In this document: piece by piece, positions 23,987 to 36,384 of the stretch | How the letters are laid out: each line of letters starts with the position of its first letter | Position numbering within the stretch: the stretch's first letter is position 1 | Assembly: GCF_030272615.1 (NCBI RefSeq) | Contig: NC_081405.1 | Span: 652,570,920 to 652,634,919 of the forward strand | Length of the DNA: 64,000 bases | Direction of reading: 5' to 3' | From: Cryptomeria japonica | Lineage: Eukaryota; Streptophyta; Pinopsida; Cupressales; Cupressaceae | Notes under the pieces: model-generated | The model's database searches: none | What the model was told of the DNA's origin: nothing | The model's input: the letters and a program-made list of their open reading frames with translations, nothing else | Made by a program: the position numbers and the translations under genes

Positions 23987-25459
23987 TGTTGGCATTATAA
24001 CAAACAAGGGGATATTGTTGGCATTTCAATAAGGATATTGAGAAGGTTGATGATTATGGATATAACTGATTAAGGATGTTTACTGTCTTAACAATATTAT
24101 TTTGTCATTGATGTCAAGAAATTGATTTTCTGATTTAGTATGATGTTGCCATATCTTAAGAAGTATGTTTTGAAGAGAATTAAGATGTCAGTAAAAGACA
24201 CAAAAAGAATGTGATGAATAAGGGGAGGAATAAGTTATTCAATGGGCAACTATTACCGAGTTAGACAATGATGAGATCATGATGTTTAGATTATTTTGAT
24301 ATCCTAAATATGCTATTGTTTGTAAGGTTAATACTATACTATGTTACCAAGCAAGGAACCTAGTTGTTAAACCCTAAGGAACCTAGTCGGTAAACCCTAA
24401 GGTTATCGCTATCGGTTAATGAAGGCGGAATGTCTACCGAGTGAAGTTTAGTATTTACCGAGTTGCAACCGAGTAATAACAGAATGCATTGGATGAATAT
24501 ATGCGTTATTTAATGAAGGAAGCTGATGAGCTGGGTATGATTAAATGATTGATACAATGTGTATGAAGTTTGTTAAGGATCTATGGCAATGGAAGATCGA
24601 CAGGAAGATCTACAGGTCAGATTGAACCGCAATACCCTAGCACAAGTTCCAAGAAATGTATGGAAGTTCCAAGGTGAGGTAAAACATTTTTAGATCAAAG
24701 GATACATTGAACCTAGTCAAGATTGAAGATCTGATGGCTATGATTGATCATGGGAAATGTGATCAAAGAGATTAAGCGGTTAGCAAATTGTTTATAAATA
24801 AGGAACTGTTGATAAACAATGTATGTGGGCAAGTGTAAGCACAGGGATGCTACATAGTGATTACCGAGCACAAAAGCTTGAAGACTTGTTTGAATAACAG
24901 AGTAAGGAGCCCAGGAGAGGGACAAGATAAGTCCTATGACTAGATTGTATTGAGCAAATAAGAAACTGCTTTAGCATTTTAGATGCAAAGTTGCAGACAT
25001 ACTCATTACTATTGTTTATTTGTAAGTGACAGAAAATTTCTTAACCAAGTGGAATTAACAGCCTTATTTGTAAATCCTCTAGCAAGGTGACATTCTGATT
25101 AAGTGTTTGAAACCCTTTAACAAGGTCACCTCTAACAAGGTGAAGATCCTAACAGATCTGAGGGAAATCCCTTAACCAAGTCACATCTAGCAATGTGTTT
25201 GTAATCTTTAACAGGATTTTCTTTTAACCGAGCATACTCTAGAAGAGTATATTTCTTAGTGGGTCCAAAATCCCACAGTGGTTTTTCCCTATTTGGGTTT
25301 CCACATTAAATCTGGTGTTATATGTTTTGTGGTGTTATCTGTTTTATGAGTTGCATGTTTTACAGTTTTTTCTGGTAAGGTTACCGAGGTTGAATATGTT
25401 GAATATATTGAAGATTAAGTTTGTATGATTCACCCCCCCCCCCTCTCATCTTATTAACA
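23987..25459 (+). repeat. Element 2 5' LTR
   Basis: It starts TGTTGGCATTATAACA, with a second LTR-start-like phrase TGTTGGCATTTCAATAAGG 29 bases later at 24016. Both phrases are present in the 3' LTR, and only the outer start gives a matching target duplication. It ends TTATTAACA after CACCCCCCCCCCCTCTCATC. Confidence 0.9.
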
Positions 25460-25461
25460 AT

Positions 25462-25473
25462 TGGTATCAGAGC
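25462..25473 (+). other. Element 2 primer-binding site
   Basis: TGGTATCAGAGC lies two bases after the LTR and is an exact match to the initiator tRNA-Met complement. Confidence 0.92.
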
Positions 25474-25523
25474 TTTGGACTCTGGAAGTAAAGTTTAAAG
25501 GCACTTGAGGAAAAGATCCAAAG

Positions 25524-26489
25524 ATGTATAAGAGGGATGCACCGGAGCTGAACAAGTCAAGTTTCTCTACATGGCAGAAAAGGATGAAGCTGCACCTATC
25601 AGGAATTGGAGAATATGGTGTATATTATCTGGAGAATGATTTCATTACACCTAGCACCTATCCATTGACAATGAAAGAGATTAAGGCAAAGCAAGAACAT
25701 ATTCAAGCAATGATTGAAATAACATTTGCATTGACCGAAACAGAGTTTAGTGATCTAGAAGGCTGCAATGATGCCAAGGCAATGTGGGACAAGCTCATAT
25801 CTGTGTATGGTGGTGATGAACATGTTCAAAGAGAAAAAGTGGATAGTCTAAGAGGACAACTTGAATCTATGAGAATAAATGAAGGTGAGAACATAACCCA
25901 GTACAATACAAGGTTAAAGGAGATTGTCAATCAAATCAAAGGAGTAGGAGGAACCATTGAAGACAAGGATGTCACAAGTAAAATATTAAGAACCCTTCTA
26001 CCTGCTTATACAATTCGAGTCTCTACAATCATTGAATTGAGGTCTGTACCCAATATGCCAGTTTCTTTGGATGCTACTATTGGTAAGCTACATGCATTTG
26101 AGTTAAGTAACTTTGATAATAGTGCATCTTTGGTAAATAAAGTTGAGTCTGCATTTAGTTCTTTTCATCTTGATGAATCTGATGATTACAATGATAGAAA
26201 GTATAAGTATTCTAAAGGGAATCACAGTGGAGCAAGTGATAGATTTCGCAAAAACATGAAAGAGGTACACAAACTTTATGAAGAAATCAGAAAGCAAGAA
26301 GAGTTTGAAGCACTATTAGCCAGAAGGCTACCGAGAGGAAAAGGTAAGAACAAAGGAAAGTTGCCTTTGAAATGTTTTAACTGTGATAGAATAGGACATA
26401 TGGATTCTAATTGTCCTGACAAAGAATCCAATGAAAAGAGAGATTACCGAGATGATAGACAGAAAGATAATCATTACAGAGGACACTGA
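25524..26489 (+). CDS. Element 2 gag
   Basis: This is a 321-codon open frame from MYKRDAPELNKSS. It contains the Copia gag core (SSFSTWQKRMKLHL near residues 11-25, then the UBN2-type helical region AMWDKLISVYGGDEHVQREK near 93-112). An intact CCHC zinc knuckle CFNCDRIGHMDSNC lies near residue 287. It forms the virus-like particle and binds RNA in active elements. The frame ends at a TGA (26487-26489) but the reading frame continues directly into protease, so gag and pol were probably one frame and this TGA is a later mutation. Confidence 0.85.
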   Translation: MYKRDAPELNKSSFSTWQKRMKLHLSGIGEYGVYYLENDFITPSTYPLTMKEIKAKQEHIQAMIEITFALTETEFSDLEGCNDAKAMWDKLISVYGGDEHVQREKVDSLRGQLESMRINEGENITQYNTRLKEIVNQIKGVGGTIEDKDVTSKILRTLLPAYTIRVSTIIELRSVPNMPVSLDATIGKLHAFELSNFDNSASLVNKVESAFSSFHLDESDDYNDRKYKYSKGNHSGASDRFRKNMKEVHKLYEEIRKQEEFEALLARRLPRGKGKNKGKLPLKCFNCDRIGHMDSNCPDKESNEKRDYRDDRQKDNHYRGH

Positions 26490-29400
26490 GACTTCAGAAG
26501 AAGAGATAAAAAGACATGCCTAATAGCTGATGAGGAATCCAATGATGATAAATCAGATGAAACTAATACAGAGGAAGTTGTTTATGTGCCTATCAAAGAT
26601 GGATCAGATGAAGAAAGGTATGAAGAAAATGCTTTAATATCTCACATAAATACTAATGATTCTTGGATCATAGATAGTGGATGCTCACATCACATGACAG
26701 GTGATAAACACAAGTTTGTTGTATTAGAAGATTATGATGGAGGTTATGTAAGATTTGGTAATGATGCACCGTGTCTAGTAAGAGGTAAAGGATCTATAAC
26801 ACTTCTTGACAATGCTAAATTTAATGATGTTTGTTGGGTTGAAGGTTTGAAATACAATTTGTTGAGTGTAGCACAACTAAACAATATAGGATGTCGAATA
26901 GAGTTTTAGAAAGGAATTGTCAAAGTTCATGACAAGCATGGAAAGTTAGCAGCTATCAGGACACAAAAAAAAGGTAACACATTTCACCTTGACTCAACTC
27001 GGAATAAGTGTCTATATGCAAAGATAGATGATACCTGGTTATGGCATAAAAGGTTTTGTCATGTAAATTTTGATAATCTGATCAAAATAAGCAAGAAGCA
27101 CCGAGTAAGAGGTCTACCGAGTCTTGAGAAACCTAAGAATGTTATGTGCCAAGGATGCCAGATGGGTAAGATGACAAGATCAAGCTTTACAAGTAAGTCC
27201 TACACTTCTAAGGGAATTTTAGATCTTGTGCATACTAATCTTTGTGGTCCTATGAAAGTTCAGAGTTATTATGGTGATAAGTATTTCATATTATTTGTGG
27301 ATGATTACTCAAGGATGATGTCAGTAATATTTTTAAAAGAAAAAATAGAAGCTTTTCAAATGTTTAAATGGTAAAAGGCAAGAGTTGAAAATGAAACAAG
27401 AAGACAACTGAAATGTCTTAGATCTGATAGAGGAGGAGAGTTCACTTCTGATGAGTTCAACTTATTCTGCAATAATCATGGTATTAAAAGACAAGTCTCT
27501 ACACCGAGAACTCCACAAAAAAAATGGAATTGTTGAGAGAAGAAACAGATCTATTGTGGATTATGCCAGAACCCTGATGATTGAAAACAAAGTACCACAA
27601 AAATTCTGGAGAGAAGCAATAAGAACTATTGTTTACACCCTGAACCGAGTACAACTGAAGAAAGGAACTTTGAAGACACCATATGAAATCTGGTATGACA
27701 AGAAACCTAATGTAAGTTACTTTAAAATCTTTGGAAGTAGATGCTATGTTCACAAAGATGACAGAAATGGTAAGTTTGATCAGAAAAGTGAAGAAGGGAC
27801 ATTTCTTGGTTATTCTTCTAGAAGCAAAGCATTTAAATGTCTGATCAAATAATCTAACAAAATACTAGAAAGTGCAAATGTGAAAATTGATGAATTTGTA
27901 GAAAGAAATGATGAAGGAAACTCCAAAGAACCAGAAGATTATGAAGGATTTGTATATGTTCAACCGAGAAGTCTACCGAGAAAACTGCTGAAGGAAATGA
28001 AGAGAATATCCAGTTACCGAGTGATGAAGAAGATCATACAGAATCTACCAAACCTATATTAGCCAAGTATGTCAGAAGGAATCATGCATCAAGTCAGATT
28101 ATAGGAGATAAGAATGATCCAGTGATGACGAGGAACAAACTAAGAAAGAACATATGTCTGATATCTGAATTTGAACCAAGGATAGTGAAAGAGGCATTTA
28201 ACAGTGAAGATTGGATAAATGCTATAACAGAAGAGATTGATCAAATCAAGAAGAATGACACATGGACATTGGTCCCAAGACCGAAGGACAAAAATGTAAT
28301 CGGTACAAAGTGGATTTTCAGAAACAAGCTGAATGAAAAAGGTGAGGTCATTCGAAATAAAGCAAGACTAGTTTGCAAAGGTTATTCTCAAGAAGAAGGA
28401 ATTGATTATGGTGAGACTTTTGCACCTGTGGCAAGACTCGAAGGAGTAAGAACATTGTTGGCATATGTTGCTTACAAGAATTTCAAAGTATATCAAATAG
28501 ATGTCAAATCTGCATTTCTGAATGGTATATTAGAAGAAGAAGTTTTTATTGAACAACCTGAAGGATTTGTTGAAGGAGAAAATAAAGATCAGGTATGTAA
28601 ACTGAACAAAGCCTTAAATGGTCTAAAGCAAGCACCTAGAGCATGGTATGAGAGATTGCATTCTTATTTAATCAAGATTGGTTTTATAAGAACTAGTGAA
28701 AACAGTAATATGTACATGAAGAATGATGAAGACAATGGAATAATAATCTCAGCCATATTTGTTGATGATATTATCTTTTGTGGAAATGACTCTTTATGCA
28801 AGAACTTTGGAAATGAAATGTGCAAAGAATTTGAGATGTCATTAATCGGTGAAATAAAGTATTTTATAGGTCTACAGATACTTCAAATGAAAGATGAGAT
28901 TTTCATTACTCAATCCAAGTACATAAAGGAAATCTTGAAGAAATTTGGAATGGAGGATTCAAAACCAGTAAGTACTCCTATGACTGCCAACTATAAACTA
29001 TCAAAGAATGATGAATCTGCATCTGTTGATGAGACAATTTACCGATCTATGATTGGAAAGTTGCAATTTGTTGTTCATAGCAGGCCAGATATAGCACATG
29101 CAGTAGGTATAGTTGCAAGATTTTCTGCAGATCCCAAGGAAACACATATGACAGCAATCAAGAGAATTTTTCAGATACTTGAAAGGAACTGAGGATTATG
29201 GCTTAGTATATCAGAAAGGAAATGTTTTTGATTTAAAAGTTTATACTGATGCTGATTGGGCAGGCAACATTGATGACAGGAAAAGCACAAGTGGAGGAGC
29301 TTTCTTCTTAGGAGAAAGACTAGTGAGTTGGCTTAGAAAGAAACAAGGATGTATTTCACAGTCAATAGCAGAAGCTGAGTATGTTGTTGCAGCATTGAAT

Positions 29401-29712
29401 TGTACCAATATAGCATGGATCAAACAACTGTTAGAAGGCATAAATGAGAAAGTTACCAAGCCAGTAACTATATTCTGTGACAATACTAGTGCCATAAACA
29501 TTTCAAAGAATCTTGTTATGCACTCTAAGACAAAGCACATCTCTATCAAGTATCATTATCTTAGAGAAGAAGTCCAAGAGAAGAAAGTGGTGTTGGAATA
29601 TGTTAGCTCAAAGGAACAAATAGCAGATATCTCCACCAAGCCACTGCCAAGGGACACTTTTGAGTATCTTAGAAGTAAGTTAGGGGTCCTACCCCTATCT
29701 TCTACTCACTGA
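26490..29712 (+). pseudogene. Element 2 pol (protease, integrase, RT, RNase H)
   Basis: Protease lies near 26660-26700 (WIIDSGCSHHMTGD). The integrase HHCC region is near 27030-27160 (WLWHKRFCHVNFDNL then CQGCQMGKM) and its core near 27295-27560 (FVDDYSRMMSV, SDRGGEF). RT spans about 28250-29130 with catalytic IFVDDIIF near 28758-28781, that is FVDD rather than the common YVDD. RNase H spans about 29180-29700 with VYTDADWAG, SIAEAEY and FCDNTSAIN, which carry its D, E and D residues. It ends at TGA 29710-29712. Breaks include stops near 26908 and 27374, a frameshift near 27525, a TAA at 27850, a frame change near 28000-28060 and a frameshift near 29180. The RT segment (28122-29192) remains open for 356 codons. 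Confidence 0.88.
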
Positions 29713-30060
29713 CCGAGTTTGGTGAAAGCATCAATTCGATGACTCTAAAGAATACCTTTTAGGAGTTGATGCTGATTTACACACTTTAGGAGGTTTTCTA
29801 AAGGTGTGTAGGAAACAAAAATAGGGAACAGGAATTGAAGACAAAATGCTCTGACCAAGACTGAGTTGATACCGAACAGAAAAGAAATTACTTCACACAG
29901 GAAGAAATTATGTATTAGTTTTATTTTGGCATTGTTGTCAAAGGAGGCAAAGACTAATGTATGCGGGAGAAGACTAATGATAGGGGGAGAGCATTTCAGC
30001 ATCTCACAGCAATCTAAATTCAAATCATTTAGGTCAAATCAATTGGTTTTGCCATCAATG

Positions 30061-30074
30061 CCAAAGGGAGAGAT
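30061..30074 (+). other. Element 2 polypurine tract
   Basis: CCAAAGGGAGAGAT precedes the outer LTR start at 30075, again after CATCAATG. Confidence 0.8.
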
Positions 30075-31527
30075 TGTTGGCATTATAACAGACAAGGGGA
30101 GATTGTTGGCATTTCAATAAGGATATTGAGAAGGTTGTTGATGATTATGGATATAACTGATCAAGGATGTTTACTGTCTTAACAATATTATTTTGTCATT
30201 GATATCAAGAAATTGATTTTCTGATTTAGTATGATGTTGCCATATCTTAAGAAGTGTGTTTTGAAGAGAATTAAGATGTCGGTAAAAGACATAGAAAGAA
30301 AGTGATGAATAAGGGGAGGAATAAGTTATTCAATGGGAAACTATTACTGAGTTAGACAATGATGAGATCATGATGTTTAGATTGTTTTGATATCCTACAT
30401 ATGCTATTGTTTGTAAGGTTAATACTATACTATGTTACCAAGCAAGGAACCTAGTCGGTAAACCCTAAGGTTATCGCTATCGGTTAATGAAGGCGAAATG
30501 TCTACCGAGTGAAGTTTAGTATTTACCGAGTTACAACCGAGTAATAACAGAATGCATTGGATGAATACATGCATTATTTAATGAAGGAAGCTAATGAGCT
30601 GGATATGATTAAATGGTTGATACAACATGTATGAAGTTTGTTAAGGATCTATGGCAATGGAAGATCGGCAAGAAGATCTACAGCTCAGATTGAACTGCAA
30701 TACCCTAGCACAAGTTCCAAGAAATGTATGCAAGTTCCAAGGCAAGGTAAAACATTTTCAGATTGAAGGATACATTGAACCTAGTCAAGATTGAAGATCT
30801 GATGGCTATGATTGATCATGGGAAATGTGATCAAAGAGATTAAGCGGTTAGCAAATTGTTTATAAATAAGGAATTGTTGATAAAGAATGTATGCAGGCAA
30901 GTGTAAGCACAGGGATGCTACATAGTGATTACCGAGCATAGAAGCTTGAAGACCTATTTGAATAATAGAGTAAGGAGCCCAGCAGAGGGACAAGATAAGT
31001 CCTATGACTAGATTGTATTGAGCAAATAAGAATCTGCTTTAGCATTTTAGATGCAAAGTTGTAGACATACTCATTACTGTTGTTTATTTGTAAGTGACAG
31101 AAAATCTCTTAACCGAGTGGACTTAACAGTCTTATTTGTAAATCCTCTAGCAAGGTGACATTCTGATTGAGTGTTTGAAACCCTTTAACAAGGTCACCTC
31201 TAACAAGGTGAAGATCCTAACAGATCTAAGGGAAAACCCTTAACCAGGTCACATCTAGCAATGTGTTTGTAATCTTTAACAGGATTTTCTTTTAACCGAG
31301 CATACTCTAGAAGAGTATATTTCTTAGTGGGTCCGAAATCCCACAATGGTTTTTCCCTATTTGGGTTTCCATGTTAAATTTGGTGTTATATGTTTTGTGG
31401 TGTTATCTGTTTTATGAGTTTGCATGTTTTACAGTTTTTTCTGGTAAGGTTACCGAGGTTGAATATGTTGAATATATTGAAGATTAAGTTTGTATGATTC
31501 ACCCCCCCCCCTCTCATCTTATTAATA
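30075..31527 (+). repeat. Element 2 3' LTR
   Basis: It starts TGTTGGCATTATAACAG and ends TTATTAATA (the 5' LTR ends TTATTAACA, so the terminal CA has changed to TA). The exact target duplication GCATT follows. Confidence 0.9.
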
Positions 31528-31740
31528 GCATTATCTCATCAAACCAGATCAAAGAAAATATCTGATAAGCTTACCGAATTTATGCATTCCTACATCTCTA
31601 AGTCTCTTCCGGAGGGTTGGTAACTACCAATCGATTTTTTAGATATTCAAAAGTATCTTTAGGCAATGGTTTAGTTATAATATCTATAATTTTCTCCTTA
31701 GTAGGCACATAAAATTTATCAAGTACCCATTTCAAGGGGT
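31528..31740 (-). pseudogene. Element M pol C-terminus (RNase H tail)
   Basis: Minus-strand translation gives YVPTKEKIIDIITKPLPKDT, the conserved tail of Copia RNase H, with a stop codon at 31598-31600. Between the stop and 31528 lies non-coding sequence that continues into 23986 leftward once element 2 is removed. Homology further upstream on the minus strand (to about 31860) is weak. The remainder of M's coding region is absent, replaced by element 3. Confidence 0.75.
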
Positions 31741-31859
31741 GGATTGAAAGTTGTTCTATGCACAAATTCAGATTTTATTAAGTGGCCTACTTTGAGCACC
31801 TGTATCTTTTTCCCAATTGCTCATCATGTCTAAATTCAAAATACATTGATTTCTATTTC

Positions 31860-33100
31860 AGGAAGGACAATCTGAAGCTTGATGGAACTAACTATGGTAT
31901 ATGGAAGATCAAAATGGAGACACATCTAAATTGCATTGGAAAAGACATATGGGATGTTACAAAGAATGGCTATGTTGGTCCTACACAGAGTCAACCTAAT
32001 CCACCAACCTTGGCTAAAGATCAGGAGAATGATTGCAAAGCAAGGGAAGCACTTTTGAGTGCATAGTCAGATCAACAAATCATGAGATTAGCAGATTGAT
32101 CTACTGCTAAAGCTATTTGGGATACATTGGAGACATTGAATGAAGGTGATACCACTGTCAAAATTGCAAAACTGGAATGCTTCCGAGTCAGGTATGAAAA
32201 TCTAAAAAATAGAAGAAGATGAAAGGATTTCTTCTTTTATGGAAAGAGGTAATGAAATTGTTTTGGGTATACAATGTTGTGGAGGATCCTTAAGTGAAGA
32301 TGAAATTGTTTTTAAAGTCTTAAGAGCATTGCCACTGACATACAAAATGAAAGTAAGTGCTATTAATGAATTAAGAGCAATGTCTAATACATCAGTATCT
32401 AGAGATACTTTGGATGGAAAACTTTCAGCTTTTGAACTTGAGGAATTTGGTCCTATTGCTTCAATTAAGACAGATTTGGATTTCAAATCTACAACAACAT
32501 CATCATCATCATCTGAAAAATCTGATTGGAAAGCACTCTATGCTAGAGAACTTGAAGAAATCAGAATAGAGAATGAAGAACTTGAAGAGCTTGAAAAACT
32601 ATTTGCAAGGAAAATGCCTAAAGGTCTAGTTGGAAGTAAGTATGAAGGTAAAGCACCATTTAAATATTTTAACTGCAATAAAATTGGTCATATGCCATCT
32701 AGGTGTCCTGATAGACATGCAAGATTGAAAGAAGAAGCTAAAAGAACATATAAGCCTAACCCTAAATATCAGAGATACAAATTTAAGAAGAATAGAGACA
32801 AATCATGTTACTATGTTGATGAAGGAGTTACTGATAATTCTGATGAGGAATCAGTAGACAATGGATGGGCTTTTGTTGCAATAATAGAAGATCAACCTGC
32901 ACCTACTATTCAAACGGTAGAGCAAGCCCTGGCAGCTAAAATTGAGGAAAAGGATGAATGGATCATTGATTCCGAATGTTCACATCATATGACTGGTGAT
33001 AAGAGTAAATTCTTAACATTTTGGGAATACAATGGAGGTCTAGTAATATTTAGGGATGACAAAGCTTGTTTGATCAAAGGAAAAGGCACTATTATCTTTT
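31860..33100 (+). pseudogene. Element 3 gag and protease
   Basis: The Copia gag core LDGTNYGIWKIKMETHL lies at the very start. A helical middle has stops near 32065, 32097 and 32218. A second open stretch (32239-33102) carries a zinc knuckle YFNCNKIGHMPSRC near 32660-32705 whose first Cys is Tyr. The protease region WIIDSECSHHMTGDKS lies near 32955-33005, with the active-site Gly replaced by Glu (DSE for DSG). The substituted Gly and first Cys argue against activity. Confidence 0.8.
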
Positions 33101-35992
33101 GATGGTAAGCACAATATTGACATCATTTATTCTATTGAAGGTTTGAAGCATAATCTTTTGAGTGTTGGTCAATTAGTTGAAAAAGGATTTCAGTTACAAT
33201 TCAATAATGGTAAATGCAAAATCATGAATAGAACTGGTTTGGAAATTGCAACCAGTAATTAGACTAGAGGTAATATCTTTCATTTGAATAACAATGAGAA
33301 GACATGCTTGATTGCACATATTGATGAAAGTTGGTTATGGCATAAAAGACTTTGTCATGTAAATTTTGACTACATTGTGAAAATCAGTACAACTAAAGCA
33401 GTAAGGGATTTACCTAAGATTGTTAAACCTCACAATTCGGTATGTAAGGATTGTCAATTTGGAAAACAAGTTAGAGAAACTTTTAAGAGTATTCCAGAAA
33501 AATCCAATAATGTTCTTGACTTAATTCATACTGATTTATGTGGTCCAGCAAGAACTAGAAGTTTATAAGGAGACAGATATTTTATGCTAATCATTGACGA
33601 TTATTCTAAAATGTGTTGGGTTACTTTTCTTAGGGAGAAATCAGAAGCTTTTGGGAAATTCAAACTATTGAAAGTAATGGTAGAGAATGAAACCGGTAAG
33701 AAAATCAAATGTTTGAGATCAGATCAAGGAGGTGAATTCACATCTAAGGAATTTAATACATTATGTGAAGTGAATGGAATCAGAATACAATTATCAACAC
33801 CTTGGACACCCCAGTAAAATGGAGTTGTGGAAAGGAAGAACAGAACTATTTTGGATGCAACTAGAAGCATGATATCAGAAGCAAACCTACCTCATGTGTA
33901 TTGGAGAGAGGCAGTCAATACAGTTGTTTATACATTCAATAGAGTTCACATCAAATGTGAAACCGGTAAGACCCCTCATGAACTATGGTTTGGTAATACT
34001 CCTACTCTTAAATATTTCAGAATATTTGGAAGCAAATGTTATATTAGGAGAGATAATTATATTGGCAAGTTTGATCCTAGAAGTGATGAAGGAATATTTA
34101 TTGGTTATTCATCGAAGAGCAAGGCATATAGATGTTTTAACAAGAGATTGCAGAAAATCATTGAGAGTGCAAATGTGAAGATTGATGAATAGTTTAGAAG
34201 GTCTATGAACTCTGAACTGGTAGTTGAGATAATCACAAATGAACCTACAATGAGTACACCAGTACAGAATGTTGATCCAGTCACACCGGCATCATCTGAG
34301 AATTCCATAGTGACTGAAGAATGACAACAAGTGAATACACCCAGGTATGTAAGATTGAATCACTCTGAAAGTCAGATAATTGGGAATAAGTATCAATGAG
34401 TTATGACTAGAGGAAGATTGGCAAATGAAGAGGTATGTCTAATTTCTCAAACTGAACCAGCAACTATTAATGAGGCATGTGAAGATAAACATTGGATTAA
34501 GGCTATGGAAGATGAATTAGAACAAATTGAAAAGAATAACACATGGACATTGGTTCCCCGACCTAAAATAAAAAATGTAATTGGAACTAAATGGGTATTC
34601 AGAAATAAACTTAATGAAGATGGTAAGGTAATCAGAAACAAAGCAAGATTAGTGTGTAAGGGATATTCACAGAAAGAAGGAATTGATTACAATGAAAACT
34701 TTGCACCGGTAGATAGAATTGAGGCAGACAGATTATTCTTAGCTTTTGCAACACACAAGAACTATAAAGTATATCAAATGGATGTTAAATGTGCATTTCT
34801 AAATGGTGATCTTGAAGAGGAAGTTTACATTGAACAACCTGATGGATTTTCTTTGACATATGACAAAGATATGGTTTGGAGGTTAAGGAAAGCTTTATAT
34901 GGATTGAAGCAAGCTCCCAGAGCTTGGTATGCTAGATTGGACAAATATCTTTTGAAGCTTGGTTAAACTAAAGGTAATTCTGCCAGCAACTTATATTACA
35001 AAGTGACTAATGATGACATCATGGTTATTGAAGTTTTTGTTGATGATACCATTTTTGGAGGAGAAGAAGGATTGTGTAAAGACTTTTCTAATAAGATGCA
35101 GGAAGAATTTGAAATGTCTATGATTGGAGAGATAAAATTCTTTTTAGGATTGCAAATTTCAGAAACTGATAAAGGTATATTTATAAGTCAATCAAAGTAC
35201 TTGAAATAACTACTAAAGAAATTTTGTATGGAAAACTCTAAACCGGTAAGTACACCTATGACTACAACAGATAAACTATCGTTGAAGGATGAATCAACAA
35301 CACCTATTAATCTAACAAGATATAAATCTATGATTGGAGGTTTACTGTATTTGACACAAACAAGACCTGATATTATGAATGCAGTATGTATTGTTTCAAG
35401 ATTTCAGAGTAATCCTAAGGAAAATCATGAATCAGCAATGAAAAGGATTTTTCGGTACCTACAAGGCACAACAAATCTTGGTTTATGGTATCCTAAAGAT
35501 GAAAATTTTGATTTATGTGCATATACAGATGCAAATTGGGCAGGAGATGTAGATGACAAAAAAAGAACCACCGACGGAGCATTTTTTCTCGGAAGCGGAC
35601 TAATTTCATGGTTGAGCAAGAAACAAAGTTGTACATCGCTATCAACAGCAGAATCAGAATATGTTGCATCAGCAACTAATTGTACACGGGTATTATGGAT
35701 TAAACAAATTTTGAAGGACATAAAGGTAAAATGCAAAGAACATATAATCATTTACTGTGATAATATGGCAGCAATTGATATATCTAAGAATATGGTATTT
35801 CACTCTAAAACTAAACATGTTTCTATCAAATTCAATTTTCTGAAAGAGAATGTTGAAGCAAAAGAAGTGAAATTGGTTTATGTGAATACTAAAGAGTAGA
35901 TTGCAGATATCTTTACTAAACCTTTTCCTAAGGAAACTTCTGAATATGTAAGAGAGCAGCTTGGAGTTATACCCTCACCAGTAGAAACTTAG
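33101..35992 (+). pseudogene. Element 3 integrase, RT and RNase H
   Basis: The integrase HHCC region is near 33330-33470 (WLWHKRLCHVNFDYI, CKDCQFGKQ) and its core near 33520-33860 (HTDLCGPA, IIDDYSKMCWV, SDQGGEF, VVERKNRTI). RT begins near 34490 and keeps 187 codons open to 34966. Its catalytic motif reads VFVDDTIFGG near 35033-35060. RNase H has AYTDANWAG near 35520, TAESEY near 35647 and YCDNMAAID near 35752. It ends at TAG 35990-35992. Stops lie near 33260, 33566, 33815, 34190, 34966, 35207 and 35897. Several are TAG or TAA where relatives have Gln. Confidence 0.85.
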
Positions 35993-36164
35993 ACAATTGG
36001 AGCATGGAATCAGATCGACAGAATTAATAGAGAAATGTTTTTTTCTGACTTTGATGAAGGAGAGCTACTTCTCAGAGGGAGTAGTTTGAATAATTTGGTT
36101 ACAACAATTGGTATTTGTAATAAGTTCTATGAACTGATTGTATTTGGTTTTGTATTGCTTTGGC

Positions 36165-36384
36165 ATTTGATGCCAAAGGGGGAGAGATATCTATGGAAAA
36201 ACACATTATCTTTTGGGGAGAGATTATTCATTGTGGGGGAGATTGTTATTCTTTGTGTCTGTATTTTTAATTCTGGTTAAATGATCCCTTTGGGAGATTG
36301 TTGATTTTTTGTTTTTGGCATTTATGCTTTGTCACTTAGATGGTTTTTCCATCTTGTGTTGCCATCAATGCCAAAGGGGGAGAT
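36165..36384 (+). other. Element 3 3' non-coding region with multiple purine tracts
   Basis: At least four purine-tract-like runs occur before the LTR: CCAAAGGGGGAGAG near 36173, TTTGGGGAGAGATT near 36213, GTGGGGGAGATTG near 36234 and CCAAAGGGGGAGATTT at 36371-36386. Two are preceded by a 'tttgatgcc' or 'catcaatgcc' phrase. Repeated purine tracts are a known trait of Sireviruses. Confidence 0.7.

Larger units (their letters stand above)
23987..31527 (+). mobile_element. Copia LTR retrotransposon, element 2 (complete, least decayed)
   Basis: A 7.5 kb element has LTRs of 1,473 and 1,453 bp, a primer-binding site, an almost open gag and a pol broken by only a few stops and frameshifts. The target-site duplication GCATT is exact (23982-23986 and 31528-31532). 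The LTRs look very similar by eye, so it is probably among the most recent insertions in this window. It lies inside the minus-strand element M. Confidence 0.93.

Noticed and set aside
24713-30993. Paired 70-codon minus-strand ORFs at 24713-24925 and 30781-30993
   Set aside because: They are the same sequence in the two LTRs of element 2; similarity between them reflects the LTR repeat, not a gene.
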